Below are positions 16,242 to 23,472 of a stretch of 46,450 nucleotides of DNA, piece by piece (the first letter of the stretch is position 1; the number at the start of each line of letters is the position of its first letter). The DNA lies in NCBI GenBank assembly GCA_004356825.1, contig SMXC01000175.1, positions 1 through 46,450 of the forward strand. The letters run 5' to 3'. The stretch is from Caldithrix sp. Lineage in GTDB: Bacteria; Zhuqueibacterota; Zhuqueibacteria; Oceanimicrobiales; Oceanimicrobiaceae. The translations under genes were made by a program, and so were the position numbers. The notes under the pieces were generated by a model that was not told the DNA's origin, made no database searches, and was given only the letters and a program-made list of their open reading frames with translations.

Positions 16242-16964
16242 CTACCGGGACCTGAAGAATCGGTGCCGTTTCTCTTTGCTATCCAGATTTAGAGCTTTTA
16301 GCATATTGTAAAGTTTGAGAATGTTTATTTTTGTAAAGCCAAATTTCGATGTATTTAAAACCTTTTTTATCTGCAATGCCCCGCGATTCGGATCTTCAAC
16401 AACGACCAATCTTATTCTTTCATTCAGAGGGAGCATCCTTGCATCAACCTGGGATTTATTGAGAGAATATTGTTTGGCAACCGGTCCTGCTAAATCCGGA
16501 AGCGGGGTGACCTTCTGATCTACATTGGGTTCCACCGTCCCTGCAGCAAGCTCTGCCACTTCCGGTGTATAACTACGTTTAACGCTTTTTGTTATGTCCA
16601 AGCCAATGGAGATATCAAAATCGTTAATCGCCTCTTCAATTGAATCGTAATAGGAAAGTATGCGATTAAATTCAAGCATTTCAAATACGTCATAAACCTC
16701 CGGTGTCATTTGAACAATTTTCAAATCACCGCTTTTTTCGCGAATACCTTTGATTTCCCCGACGAAGACTCCCCAGCCGGCACTGCTAACGTAATTAACT
16801 TGGGCCATATCAACGATAACATGTAAAATACCCGAATTTAAATTATCCGTAATCTGATTTAACAGTATCGAGCAGGTCATGGTATCCACATAACCTTTAA
16901 CGTTCAATAAGGCAATATCTCTTCGCGTACCTACCTTCCCCTGTGAGATTTCAATACCTTCCAT
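16242..16964 (-). CDS. STAS-domain protein with extra C-terminal domain
   Basis: A 240-residue protein. Residues about 1-115 form a STAS (anti-sigma-factor antagonist) domain. IVDMAQVNYVSSAGWGVFVG corresponds to the RsbV/SpoIIAA phosphorylation loop, and Ser61 aligns with the regulatory serine. After a variable linker (about 120-165), residues 170-240 form a basic region with RIRLVVVEDPNRGALQIKKVLN and KLYNMLKALNLDSKEKRHRFF, reminiscent of a small winged-helix or helical regulator domain but unassigned. It is the first gene of the polysaccharide locus, with an AGGAAA ribosome site before the ATG. A phosphorylation-switched partner protein controlling this locus is a reasonable inference. No cognate kinase or phosphatase is in the window. 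Confidence 0.8.
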   Translation of the reverse strand: MEGIEISQGKVGTRRDIALLNVKGYVDTMTCSILLNQITDNLNSGILHVIVDMAQVNYVSSAGWGVFVGEIKGIREKSGDLKIVQMTPEVYDVFEMLEFNRILSYYDSIEEAINDFDISIGLDITKSVKRSYTPEVAELAAGTVEPNVDQKVTPLPDLAGPVAKQYSLNKSQVDARMLPLNERIRLVVVEDPNRGALQIKKVLNTSKFGFTKINILKLYNMLKALNLDSKEKRHRFFRSR

Positions 16965-17149
16965 TTTCCTGTTTAATTAACAAAAGGTTAAAACAAAAAC
17001 CCAAGATTGATTATTTAACAAATTTTATGCCACATCCGGAACAAAATTATATGCTCTAAATCTGTAATAATAAGACCTTGCTTTGTCCTGGCTTGTGTTA
17101 AAGCGAAACATTGTTCCTATATGAAACAAAAATTACCTTGATATATATT
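16965..17149 (-). promoter_or_regulatory. Leader region of the polysaccharide locus, weak promoter candidate
   Basis: Between the glgA terminator and the STAS gene lie about 185 AT-rich bases that must contain the start of the polysaccharide transcript. The best -10 is TATAAT at 17046-17051, but the -35 hexamer 17 bases upstream is poor. If this is the promoter, the 5' leader is about 75 bases. A TGGCAT...TTGTT stretch near 17021-17036 faintly resembles a sigma54 site but lacks the invariant GC of the -12 element. The absence of a good consensus promoter here, in contrast to the other units in the window, suggests activator-dependent expression. Confidence 0.3.
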
Positions 17150-17192
17150 AAAAAAAGAAAACGCATTTGGAAAAGTCATTTCTCCAAAGCGT
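17150..17192 (-). terminator. Intrinsic terminator after glgA
   Basis: On the minus strand the stem pairs ACGC with GCGT and TTTGGA with TCCAAA (one bulged base, 11-base loop), followed directly by TTTCTTTTTTT. It lies about 40 bases after the glgA stop and separates the galT-glgA unit from the polysaccharide locus. Confidence 0.8.
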
Positions 17193-17230
17193 CCTTATTT
17201 TTCTCATACTCATTATTGCCGAATCTTTTT

Positions 17231-18706
17231 TTATTTTTTTTTGCTCTTGGTGATCACTAATTTTTGATAAAGTTTTACATATTTTGAGGCCGACGACTTC
17301 CAGGAAAAGTCTATCTTCATAGCATTCTGCACAAGTTTTGCCCATGCCTCTTCATTGTTAAAATGTTTTAAAGCATTCTTAATTTCATTCAGTAACTCTT
17401 TTGCGTTAAAATCATTAAAAACAAAACCCGTTCCTTTTTTGGTTTCGGTCTCGAACTTTTTGACCGTTTCCCCAAGTCCGCCTGTATTTCTTACAATGGG
17501 AATAGTCCCATAAATTAAACTATACAATTGATTTAACCCACCTGGTTCAAGCTGCGAAGGCATTAGAAACAAATCGCTTCCGGCCTCAATTAAATGTACC
17601 AAGGAATTATCCATACTGAAGTCAAGTCCAATTTTCTTTGGATATTTTTTTTGAAGGAAGCGTAGCTTTTTCTGATATTTCTCATCGCCGATTCCTGAAA
17701 TAATTAATAGTAAGTCCATTTTCATTAAATCGCCCATAATCTCAATAATCAGATCAATACCTTTTTCATATACCAGTGGTATAATTGTGCTTATTACGGG
17801 AGTCTTTTCATCACCATCAAGTTTAAATCGCTCTAAAAGCTCTTTTTTGTTTTTATGTTTTCCCGAAAGATCCCGTCGGCTATAAGTGAACGGAATCAAA
17901 GAATCTGTTTCCGGATTCCAAATTTGCGGATCTATTCTATTGGCGATACCACAGAACTCATTTTTCCGCTCCTTCAGGAGCTTCTCTAATCCAAAACTTG
18001 AAGCAGAATGTTTTTGTGCTTCGGAAGCATAGGATTCACTGGCTGTATTCAGCATATCAGCGTATTTAATACCTACTTCAAGAAAGTTAAAATGATTGCC
18101 ATTTAAAAAAGACTCTGAGATTCCAGCTTTTTTAATCACCGAGGTATCGAAAGTTCCTTGTTGTGAAAAATCGTGTATTGATAACAAAGTCCTGGACTTT
18201 TTAAAAAACGGGTCTTTGCTATACACACTTTTTAGCAGTAACGGAATTAATGCAGTCTGCCAATTATTACAATGAATAATATCGGGTTGCCAGTGAAGCA
18301 ACTTTAAAGTCTCTAAGCAACCAATCGAGAAAAATATATAGCGGTCGGGATTACTCTTGTGCTTTCTACTTGAATTGTTATAAATATCGAATTTATCAGT
18401 ATCAAAAAGCTCCTTATTATCTAAAAAATAAATTTGAACTTTTGAATTCGGGATAAAGGCAGATTTTCCATTGGCCTGAAAAACCTTATCTCCAATCTTT
18501 ATTTCTAACCCCTGGAGACGAATCACATCCCGCAGGATATATTTTCTCTCGTTGATTGTTTTATAATTGGGCATCATGACCCTTACATCATGTCCCATTT
18601 GTTTTAAACATTTAGGAAGGGCACTGGACACTTCTCCCAATTCAGTGGTTTTCGTAAATGGAAAAGTTTCAGAAGAAACATAAAAAATATTTAGTTTACT
18701 TTTCAT
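17231..18706 (-). CDS. glgA: Glycogen/starch synthase-like GT5 glycosyltransferase
   Basis: A 491-residue GT-B enzyme of family GT5, the usual GlgA length. The N-terminal domain starts LNIFYVSSETFPF, and PDIIHCNNWQTALIPLLL is the conserved donor/acceptor loop. The C-terminal domain carries VISTIIPLVYEKGIDLI and FLMPSQLEPGGLNQLYSLIYGTIPIVRNTGGLGETV, including the catalytic E-P-x-G-L-x-Q. GlgA extends alpha-1,4-glucan from ADP- or UDP-glucose. One oddity: the classic K-T-G-G-L nucleotide-sugar loop is K19-T-T-E-L here, keeping the lysine but losing both glycines. It follows galT by 31 bases and is closed by an intrinsic terminator. Glycogen synthesis is likely, but a changed donor or a regulatory paralogue is possible. 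Confidence 0.82.
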   Translation of the reverse strand: MKSKLNIFYVSSETFPFTKTTELGEVSSALPKCLKQMGHDVRVMMPNYKTINERKYILRDVIRLQGLEIKIGDKVFQANGKSAFIPNSKVQIYFLDNKELFDTDKFDIYNNSSRKHKSNPDRYIFFSIGCLETLKLLHWQPDIIHCNNWQTALIPLLLKSVYSKDPFFKKSRTLLSIHDFSQQGTFDTSVIKKAGISESFLNGNHFNFLEVGIKYADMLNTASESYASEAQKHSASSFGLEKLLKERKNEFCGIANRIDPQIWNPETDSLIPFTYSRRDLSGKHKNKKELLERFKLDGDEKTPVISTIIPLVYEKGIDLIIEIMGDLMKMDLLLIISGIGDEKYQKKLRFLQKKYPKKIGLDFSMDNSLVHLIEAGSDLFLMPSQLEPGGLNQLYSLIYGTIPIVRNTGGLGETVKKFETETKKGTGFVFNDFNAKELLNEIKNALKHFNNEEAWAKLVQNAMKIDFSWKSSASKYVKLYQKLVITKSKKK

Positions 18707-18737
18707 CTTTTAATCTATTCTTGATTAATAACGAGGC

Positions 18738-19736
18738 TCAAAGTTTAACTTCTCTTAAATATTGAGCAGCTGACTCAGGGGGAGTGGGATTAATGTAAAA
18801 CCCGGAACCCCATTCAAAGCCTGCTATTTTTGATAACTTTGGAATTATTTCAAAATGCCAATGATATTCGGGTAACGCGGGCTCCTGAACCGGAGATGTA
18901 TGAAGGATAAAATTATAAGGCGGATAACCCAATGATTTATTAATTCGAACCAGGGTGTCTTTTAATACTTTAACCAACTCGCTATACATATGATCCGGCA
19001 TATCCTCAAAGTGAGAGTAATGTTGTTGCGGCAAAACCCAGGTTTCAAATGGAAACCGTGGAGCAAATGGCTCAATAACTATGTACGAATTACTGTCTGA
19101 AACAACCCGACTTTTTGATTTCTTCTCTTGCCGAATGATGTCACAATAAATGCACCGTTCTTTAAAATCATAAAAACGTTTACTGCCTTCTAACTCTTCC
19201 ACCACCCTTTTGGGTACAATGGGAGTGGCGATGAGTTGAGAATGAGTGTGCTCCAGCGAGGCTCCGGCGGCGGCCCCATGGTTCTTAAAAATCAATATAT
19301 ATTTAAATCTTGGATCCTTTTTTAAGTCAAGAGTCCTATTCCTGAAAATTAATAAAATATCATGAAAATTTTTCTCACTTAGATCCGCAAGATCTGAGGC
19401 ATGATTGGGCGTTTCAATAATTACCTCATGCGCACCTATACCGTTTAAGATATCGTAAATTCCGTCGCCTTTTGGCGAAAGATTTCCTTCAATTTGAAGA
19501 GCTGGAAACTTGTTCGGAACAACCCTGATTTCCCATCCTGGAACATCTCTCTGATCGCTCAACGGTCTAATAGCCATAATTTCCGGAGGCGTTTTATCCT
19601 CGTTACCTGGACAAAAAGGGCACAAACCTCCACCCTTGATGTTCGGTTCATTCGCCCAATCGGAAGGACGCTTTCCTCGTTCAGTTGCTATAATAACCCA
19701 GCGACCTACTATCGGGTCCTTTCTCAATTCCGACAT
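18738..19736 (-). CDS. galT: Galactose-1-phosphate uridylyltransferase
   Basis: This 332-residue HIT-superfamily nucleotidyltransferase has the GalT signature. RKDPIVGRWVIIATERGKRP lies at the N-terminus, zinc cysteines C39 and C42 in CPFCPGNE, a second CIYC pair near 207, and the active site H163-T-H165-S-Q167, with His165 as the expected covalent nucleophile. It exchanges UMP between UDP-glucose and galactose 1-phosphate in the Leloir pathway; relatives in glycogen operons can act on ADP-glucose or UDP-glucose instead. It heads a two-gene unit with glgA and sits behind a good sigma70-type promoter with a leader of about 30 bases. No clear Shine-Dalgarno sequence precedes the ATG. Confidence 0.93.
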   Translation of the reverse strand: MSELRKDPIVGRWVIIATERGKRPSDWANEPNIKGGGLCPFCPGNEDKTPPEIMAIRPLSDQRDVPGWEIRVVPNKFPALQIEGNLSPKGDGIYDILNGIGAHEVIIETPNHASDLADLSEKNFHDILLIFRNRTLDLKKDPRFKYILIFKNHGAAAGASLEHTHSQLIATPIVPKRVVEELEGSKRFYDFKERCIYCDIIRQEKKSKSRVVSDSNSYIVIEPFAPRFPFETWVLPQQHYSHFEDMPDHMYSELVKVLKDTLVRINKSLGYPPYNFILHTSPVQEPALPEYHWHFEIIPKLSKIAGFEWGSGFYINPTPPESAAQYLREVKL

Positions 19737-19772
19737 ACGAGATAAAACTAAGAGGCTGTTTTCATTAATTTA

Positions 19773-19801
19773 AATATAGATTTTTTTCGAAAGAAAGTCA
19801 A
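19773..19801 (-). promoter_or_regulatory. Sigma70-type promoter of galT-glgA
   Basis: On the minus strand TTGACT (19796-19801) and TATATT (19773-19778) are separated by exactly 17 bases, about 37 bases before the galT ATG. It follows the terminator of the preceding unit. Confidence 0.75.
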
Positions 19802-19862
19802 GTAAAAGGGATTGAAAGTGGCTTGGAAAAATATTATTTCTTTGTCCCATGAAACTACTATA

Positions 19863-19898
19863 AGATAAAAATAAAATGGGCAGGAAACAACCTACCCA
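19863..19898 (-). terminator. Intrinsic terminator after the TPR lipoprotein gene
   Basis: On the minus strand TGGGTAGG pairs with CCTGCCCA (eight pairs including one T-G wobble) around a 6-base loop, followed by TTTTATTTTTATC. It begins about 28 bases after the stop codon at 19926. Confidence 0.82.
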
Positions 19899-19925
19899 GT
19901 AATGTTGAAAATCTTGAGTGAACTA

Positions 19926-20741
19926 TTACATTTTGGCGATATATTTCTGCGCTAGCGATACGTATTCACTGTTTGGATGAATCGCTAACAAACGATCAAA
20001 CTCAGCTCGTGCCTGACTCTTATCACCTAGTCTAATATAACAAAGTCCTAACTTAAGTTGGGCATCATCGTTTTTATTTGAGTTGGGGAATGAAAAAACT
20101 TTCTCAAACTCTGTGATCGCCTGATTGTAATTAATGAGTCCATAATAAGATTCGCCTATCCAATACTGGCAATTGTCCGAAAGAGTATTATTGGGTTCAC
20201 TTAGAAGCAACTCACTAAAAACAGAAACAGCTTCATTGTAACTCCGCGCCTTGTATTGATTCAAAGCATTCTGATATCGAGACTTAAATTGAGGAGAAGG
20301 TTCTGACAATTGACCAGTGAAATGAACATTTGGTTGAGCAGGCACGTTTGTTTTCGCCTCCATTTCGCTGATTTTCAATTCCTTATCAGTAAGCTCTGAC
20401 CTTAATTGCATAATTTCCTTGTCTTTTTCGGAGAGCTCTTGTTTCAGCAGATCGACATCTGCTTGCATGCCATCAGGGTCTGGCCGCTGACTAATTGTAG
20501 TGAAATCAGCATTTTGAGGTTGCTGCTCTGCCGGAGTGATTCCTAGAAGCCTTAATACTTCAGCCTGTTCAGACTCATTGCCGACCTGACTCATTTCATC
20601 TTCACCGAGAAGATCGTCAAGGTTAATTGCTTCATCAGCCACGCTTCCATTTTGCCTGGAAGCACCACATCCCAATAAGAAAACAAACAAGAAAGTAAAC
20701 CTACCCACCCAAACAGCCGTTTTTGTAAATCTGGAGTTCAT
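19926..20741 (-). CDS. TPR lipoprotein, CpoB/YbgF-like
   Basis: The true start is the ATG at 20741, preceded by GGAGG at a 5-base spacing; a longer frame from 20858 overlaps the upstream gene and has no ribosome site. The resulting 271-residue protein begins with a lipoprotein signal peptide ending FLFVFLLGC, so Cys24 or so would be lipidated. An acidic stretch (NLDDLLGEDE) follows, then a coiled coil of about 45 residues (QADVDLLKQELSEKDKEIMQL onward). Three tetratricopeptide repeats make up the C-terminal half, with CQYWIGESYYGLINYNQAITEF typical of YbgF/CpoB. CpoB links Tol-Pal with peptidoglycan synthesis, but here the partner is the barrel-like protein encoded just upstream, not tol genes. 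Probably sits in the periplasmic leaflet of the outer membrane. Confidence 0.85.
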   Translation of the reverse strand: MNSRFTKTAVWVGRFTFLFVFLLGCGASRQNGSVADEAINLDDLLGEDEMSQVGNESEQAEVLRLLGITPAEQQPQNADFTTISQRPDPDGMQADVDLLKQELSEKDKEIMQLRSELTDKELKISEMEAKTNVPAQPNVHFTGQLSEPSPQFKSRYQNALNQYKARSYNEAVSVFSELLLSEPNNTLSDNCQYWIGESYYGLINYNQAITEFEKVFSFPNSNKNDDAQLKLGLCYIRLGDKSQARAEFDRLLAIHPNSEYVSLAQKYIAKM

Positions 20742-20779
20742 CTTCTTACCTCCGAGTGAATTCTCCCTTGAATAATTTT

Positions 20780-21934
20780 CTACTTTTGTTTTCTTAATAC
20801 TAGATAGGATGCTGAACCTATAGTAGCAGCACCAAAAGTAGCTCCAATCAATCTCCAAGCTTTGCCACTGGGAGAAATATTAACCCTGATGGGTTTACTT
20901 GGAAGTCCTGAGTAGCCAATTCCGCTAAGGGTCTCATCAACAGCAACGACACAATACTCAAGACCTTCGGTTGTGACCGCATACCCTGGAATCTCGCCTT
21001 GAAACAGATGATTATCCCGCTCATCCATACGTACAACATTCCACTTGGGTTCGCCCATGGGCCGATAAAGTATCGCTACTACTTTTAAATTCTTTTCGGA
21101 ATACACATGCGATTTGATTGAAATATTTCTACCCGATTCTGCTTTTTGTACAATATAATGAATCACCACCGGCGATGCATTCGAATCGTTTCCAATTGGC
21201 CAATCCATAGAACCCATGGCGATCGGATTCGGGTTTTTTTCTGGTATACCATCATGATCTAAATATCCGTCATGATCTTCAGCAATATCAGGCATCAGAT
21301 CTAGTTCATCGGGTATCAGATCATTGTCTCTATCATTTCTGTTCTTGTTAAAGTAAAAGGTCACACCGGCATGAACATCAAGAACTTGATCATTTTCGTC
21401 ACCTTGATTTAACTGATCCAAGTTATCCGTCAGCGACAATCTGAAGGTAGCTCCGAGATTAATAGCAACGCTTCGGGAAACAAAAAACTCGAGTCCACCG
21501 CCGGTTTTCAAAAATGAGTCCGTATTACTTTCAAGAGTCCCCTTCTGACCTGTTAATGGATCGATACCCTTTGCTTTCCAAAAAACGCCACCACCACCGG
21601 CAAAGATATACGGATTAACTTTGCTGTGCGGCAAAAAGTTAAAAATGGCGCTAAGCTCGAATGGGATAATTTGAGTTTTGAACGAAGAGTTGCTGGTAGT
21701 TAATGACGAAAAACCTAACTCGCCGTTAAGTGCGAAGTACGGAACAGGTAAAAATCGTAAATGGCCCATAAAAAAAGGACTAAGCTTCGATCCGCTGATA
21801 TCACCCTCTAAACGGCCCAGACCAGTGGTCAAACCAATACCCAAAAAGCGCTCTCCACTTATTGCTGTAACCGTCATAGCTGTCAAGCAAAGTAGAACAG
21901 TTGCGACATAAAGCGTCTGTTTCACTGTCATCAT
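20780..21934 (-). CDS. Outer-membrane beta-barrel-like protein with calcium-binding repeats and C-terminal helix
   Basis: This 384-residue protein has a signal peptide (first about 27 residues). A region of alternating strands (28-195) resembles small OmpA/OmpW-like barrels, with the typical GGGVFWKAKG and GAGLEFF-like GGGLEFFVSRSVAINLGATF segments. After YFNKN comes an acidic thrombospondin-type-3-like stretch (DRDNDLIPDELDLMPDIAED, then DHDGYLDHDG) that probably binds calcium. An Ig/FN3-like beta domain follows (about 255-355), and finally a hydrophobic helix (LIGATFGAATIGSASYLVL) with a KQK tail. That final helix is unexpected in a barrel protein. A GAGG site precedes two adjacent ATGs; the second (21931) has the better spacing. 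The gene sits behind its own promoter and is followed by the TPR lipoprotein gene. Function unknown. Confidence 0.75.
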   Translation of the reverse strand: MMTVKQTLYVATVLLCLTAMTVTAISGERFLGIGLTTGLGRLEGDISGSKLSPFFMGHLRFLPVPYFALNGELGFSSLTTSNSSFKTQIIPFELSAIFNFLPHSKVNPYIFAGGGGVFWKAKGIDPLTGQKGTLESNTDSFLKTGGGLEFFVSRSVAINLGATFRLSLTDNLDQLNQGDENDQVLDVHAGVTFYFNKNRNDRDNDLIPDELDLMPDIAEDHDGYLDHDGIPEKNPNPIAMGSMDWPIGNDSNASPVVIHYIVQKAESGRNISIKSHVYSEKNLKVVAILYRPMGEPKWNVVRMDERDNHLFQGEIPGYAVTTEGLEYCVVAVDETLSGIGYSGLPSKPIRVNISPSGKAWRLIGATFGAATIGSASYLVLRKQK

Positions 21935-21959
21935 TACCTCTTTAAATAAAATACAATTA

Positions 21960-21988
21960 AATTTATCAAACTATCGCTTAAAAGTCAA
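21960..21988 (-). promoter_or_regulatory. Sigma70-type promoter of the barrel/lipoprotein unit
   Basis: On the minus strand TTGACT (21983-21988) and TAAATT (21960-21965) are spaced by 17 bases. The predicted 5' leader is only about 20 bases and includes the GAGG ribosome site. No terminator is visible between rodA and this promoter. Confidence 0.7.
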
Positions 21989-22132
21989 GACAAAATTTGT
22001 TAACTCATTGTTTCCAAACGTGACTAACAATTTGCTCTTGTACTAACGTAATAGCTCGGGCAAAAATACTGATTAGTACCTGCACTAGCTATAAGATACA
22101 TAAAATTCAGTAAATCTCTCAACAATCATGTT

Positions 22133-23359
22133 TTAGAAGTATTCAAATCGTTTGCGTGACGCATTCAACAACAGGCCCACTATAACCAGGTTTGAAATTA
22201 GCGCAGAACCGCCGTAGCTGAGGAATGGCAGGGGTAGTCCGGTAACGGGCATGATTCCAATTGTCATGCCAATATTGACAACGATTTGAAATAAAAAGAT
22301 AATGACCCCCCCGAAAACCAGAATGCTCGAAAACTTGCTTTTTACTTCAGATGCAATCGTAAGCCCTTTAAAAATTAAATAAAAAAATAATGCGAAGATA
22401 GCGAAGATTCCTAAAAATCCGAATTCCTCGCCGATTACACAAAAAATGAAATCTGTGTGTTGCTCCGGCAGAAAGCGAAGCTGAGTTTGTGTGCCCTGTA
22501 AAAAACCCTTACCCCAAAAGCCACCAGAGCCAATCGAAACTTTAGATTGAATCACCTGGTATCCCAGACCATGCGGGTCGGTCACCAATCCCAAAAAAGT
22601 AAGAATTCTTTTTTGTTGATACTCTTTCATGAGATTCCACATGATTGGGGTTACGACTCCAACACCGATATTCAAAACAAAGTTGACCAAAAAGAAAGTC
22701 AAGCCTCTTTGAGAAAGAAACAACACGGCGCTAATAATCAGCATTGCGATGAGAAACGTATAGTAGTTGAAGGCACAAACCAGGCTAATTAGAGGAGCAA
22801 TCAACACAAACAGAACCATGGATGAGAGTCCAGCCCAATGCAGCATCGGCAGAATCAATGCTAAGAAAACCAGAGCGGATCCTAAATCAGGCTGTTTCAT
22901 TACAAGTAAAAGCGGTAAAAAAACCAAGGAGAAAGCGATAGCGAGCTCACGAAAGTTATTCAGGTCGCGATTTTCCTTAGACAAGTATTTCGCTAACACC
23001 AGGAGCGTCCCAACTTTAGCGAGTTCCGAAGGTTGAATTCTGATTGGTCCCAAAGCAAACCATCTGTCTGTCCCTGCCCCAGTGCCAATCATTAAAACTG
23101 CAAATAAAAGAAAAACAGATATGCCGTAAACCGTATAGGCATATTTGTTAAGGACTCGAATCGGAATAAAAATTGTACCTGCCAAAACCAGCAACCCGAG
23201 GATGCCCCATATAATCTGCTTCTTAAAATTGAGTAGGTCTGATTCAGAATCGACAAAGGTCGCGCTGTAAATCGCCACCAACCCGAAGAGCATGAGTACC
23301 ACAACTGTAGCAAGGAGTTTAAAATCTAAATGTCGAATTGATTTGTGTTCAGAAAGCAT
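22133..23359 (-). CDS. rodA: RodA peptidoglycan glycosyltransferase (SEDS)
   Basis: A 408-residue polytopic SEDS protein with about ten membrane helices. Typical blocks are LMLFGLVAIYSAT near the N-terminus, GTGTDRW-type loop seen here as GAGTDRWFALGPIRIQPSELAK, VMKQPDLGSALVFLAL with the catalytic-site aspartate, and ERHTDF-equivalent LPEQHTDFIFCVIGEEFGFLG. VTGLPLPFLSYGGSALISN ends the protein. It polymerises glycan strands from lipid II during side-wall growth, paired with the PBP2 encoded just before it. It lies 113 bases after mrdA, the largest spacer in the mre-mrd cluster; I see no terminator or consensus promoter in that spacer. Confidence 0.95.
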   Translation of the reverse strand: MLSEHKSIRHLDFKLLATVVVLMLFGLVAIYSATFVDSESDLLNFKKQIIWGILGLLVLAGTIFIPIRVLNKYAYTVYGISVFLLFAVLMIGTGAGTDRWFALGPIRIQPSELAKVGTLLVLAKYLSKENRDLNNFRELAIAFSLVFLPLLLVMKQPDLGSALVFLALILPMLHWAGLSSMVLFVLIAPLISLVCAFNYYTFLIAMLIISAVLFLSQRGLTFFLVNFVLNIGVGVVTPIMWNLMKEYQQKRILTFLGLVTDPHGLGYQVIQSKVSIGSGGFWGKGFLQGTQTQLRFLPEQHTDFIFCVIGEEFGFLGIFAIFALFFYLIFKGLTIASEVKSKFSSILVFGGVIIFLFQIVVNIGMTIGIMPVTGLPLPFLSYGGSALISNLVIVGLLLNASRKRFEYF

Positions 23360-23472
23360 CGATATTCTCTTAATACAAACGGATTTATACTAGGTCTAAA
23401 ATTCTGAGAACCTTAAACTTATCCAACATGAAATACAACTTGCAGCTGCAGGGCAACGCACTCGTCAACCTT

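Noticed and set aside
17021-17036. Sigma54-like TGGCAT-TTGTT before the STAS gene
   Set aside because: The -12 dinucleotide GC is absent (GT), and no enhancer-binding activator gene is nearby.
20742-20858. N-terminal extension of the TPR lipoprotein
   Set aside because: It overlaps the upstream gene, has no ribosome site and would bury the lipoprotein signal; the ATG at 20741 has GGAGG.
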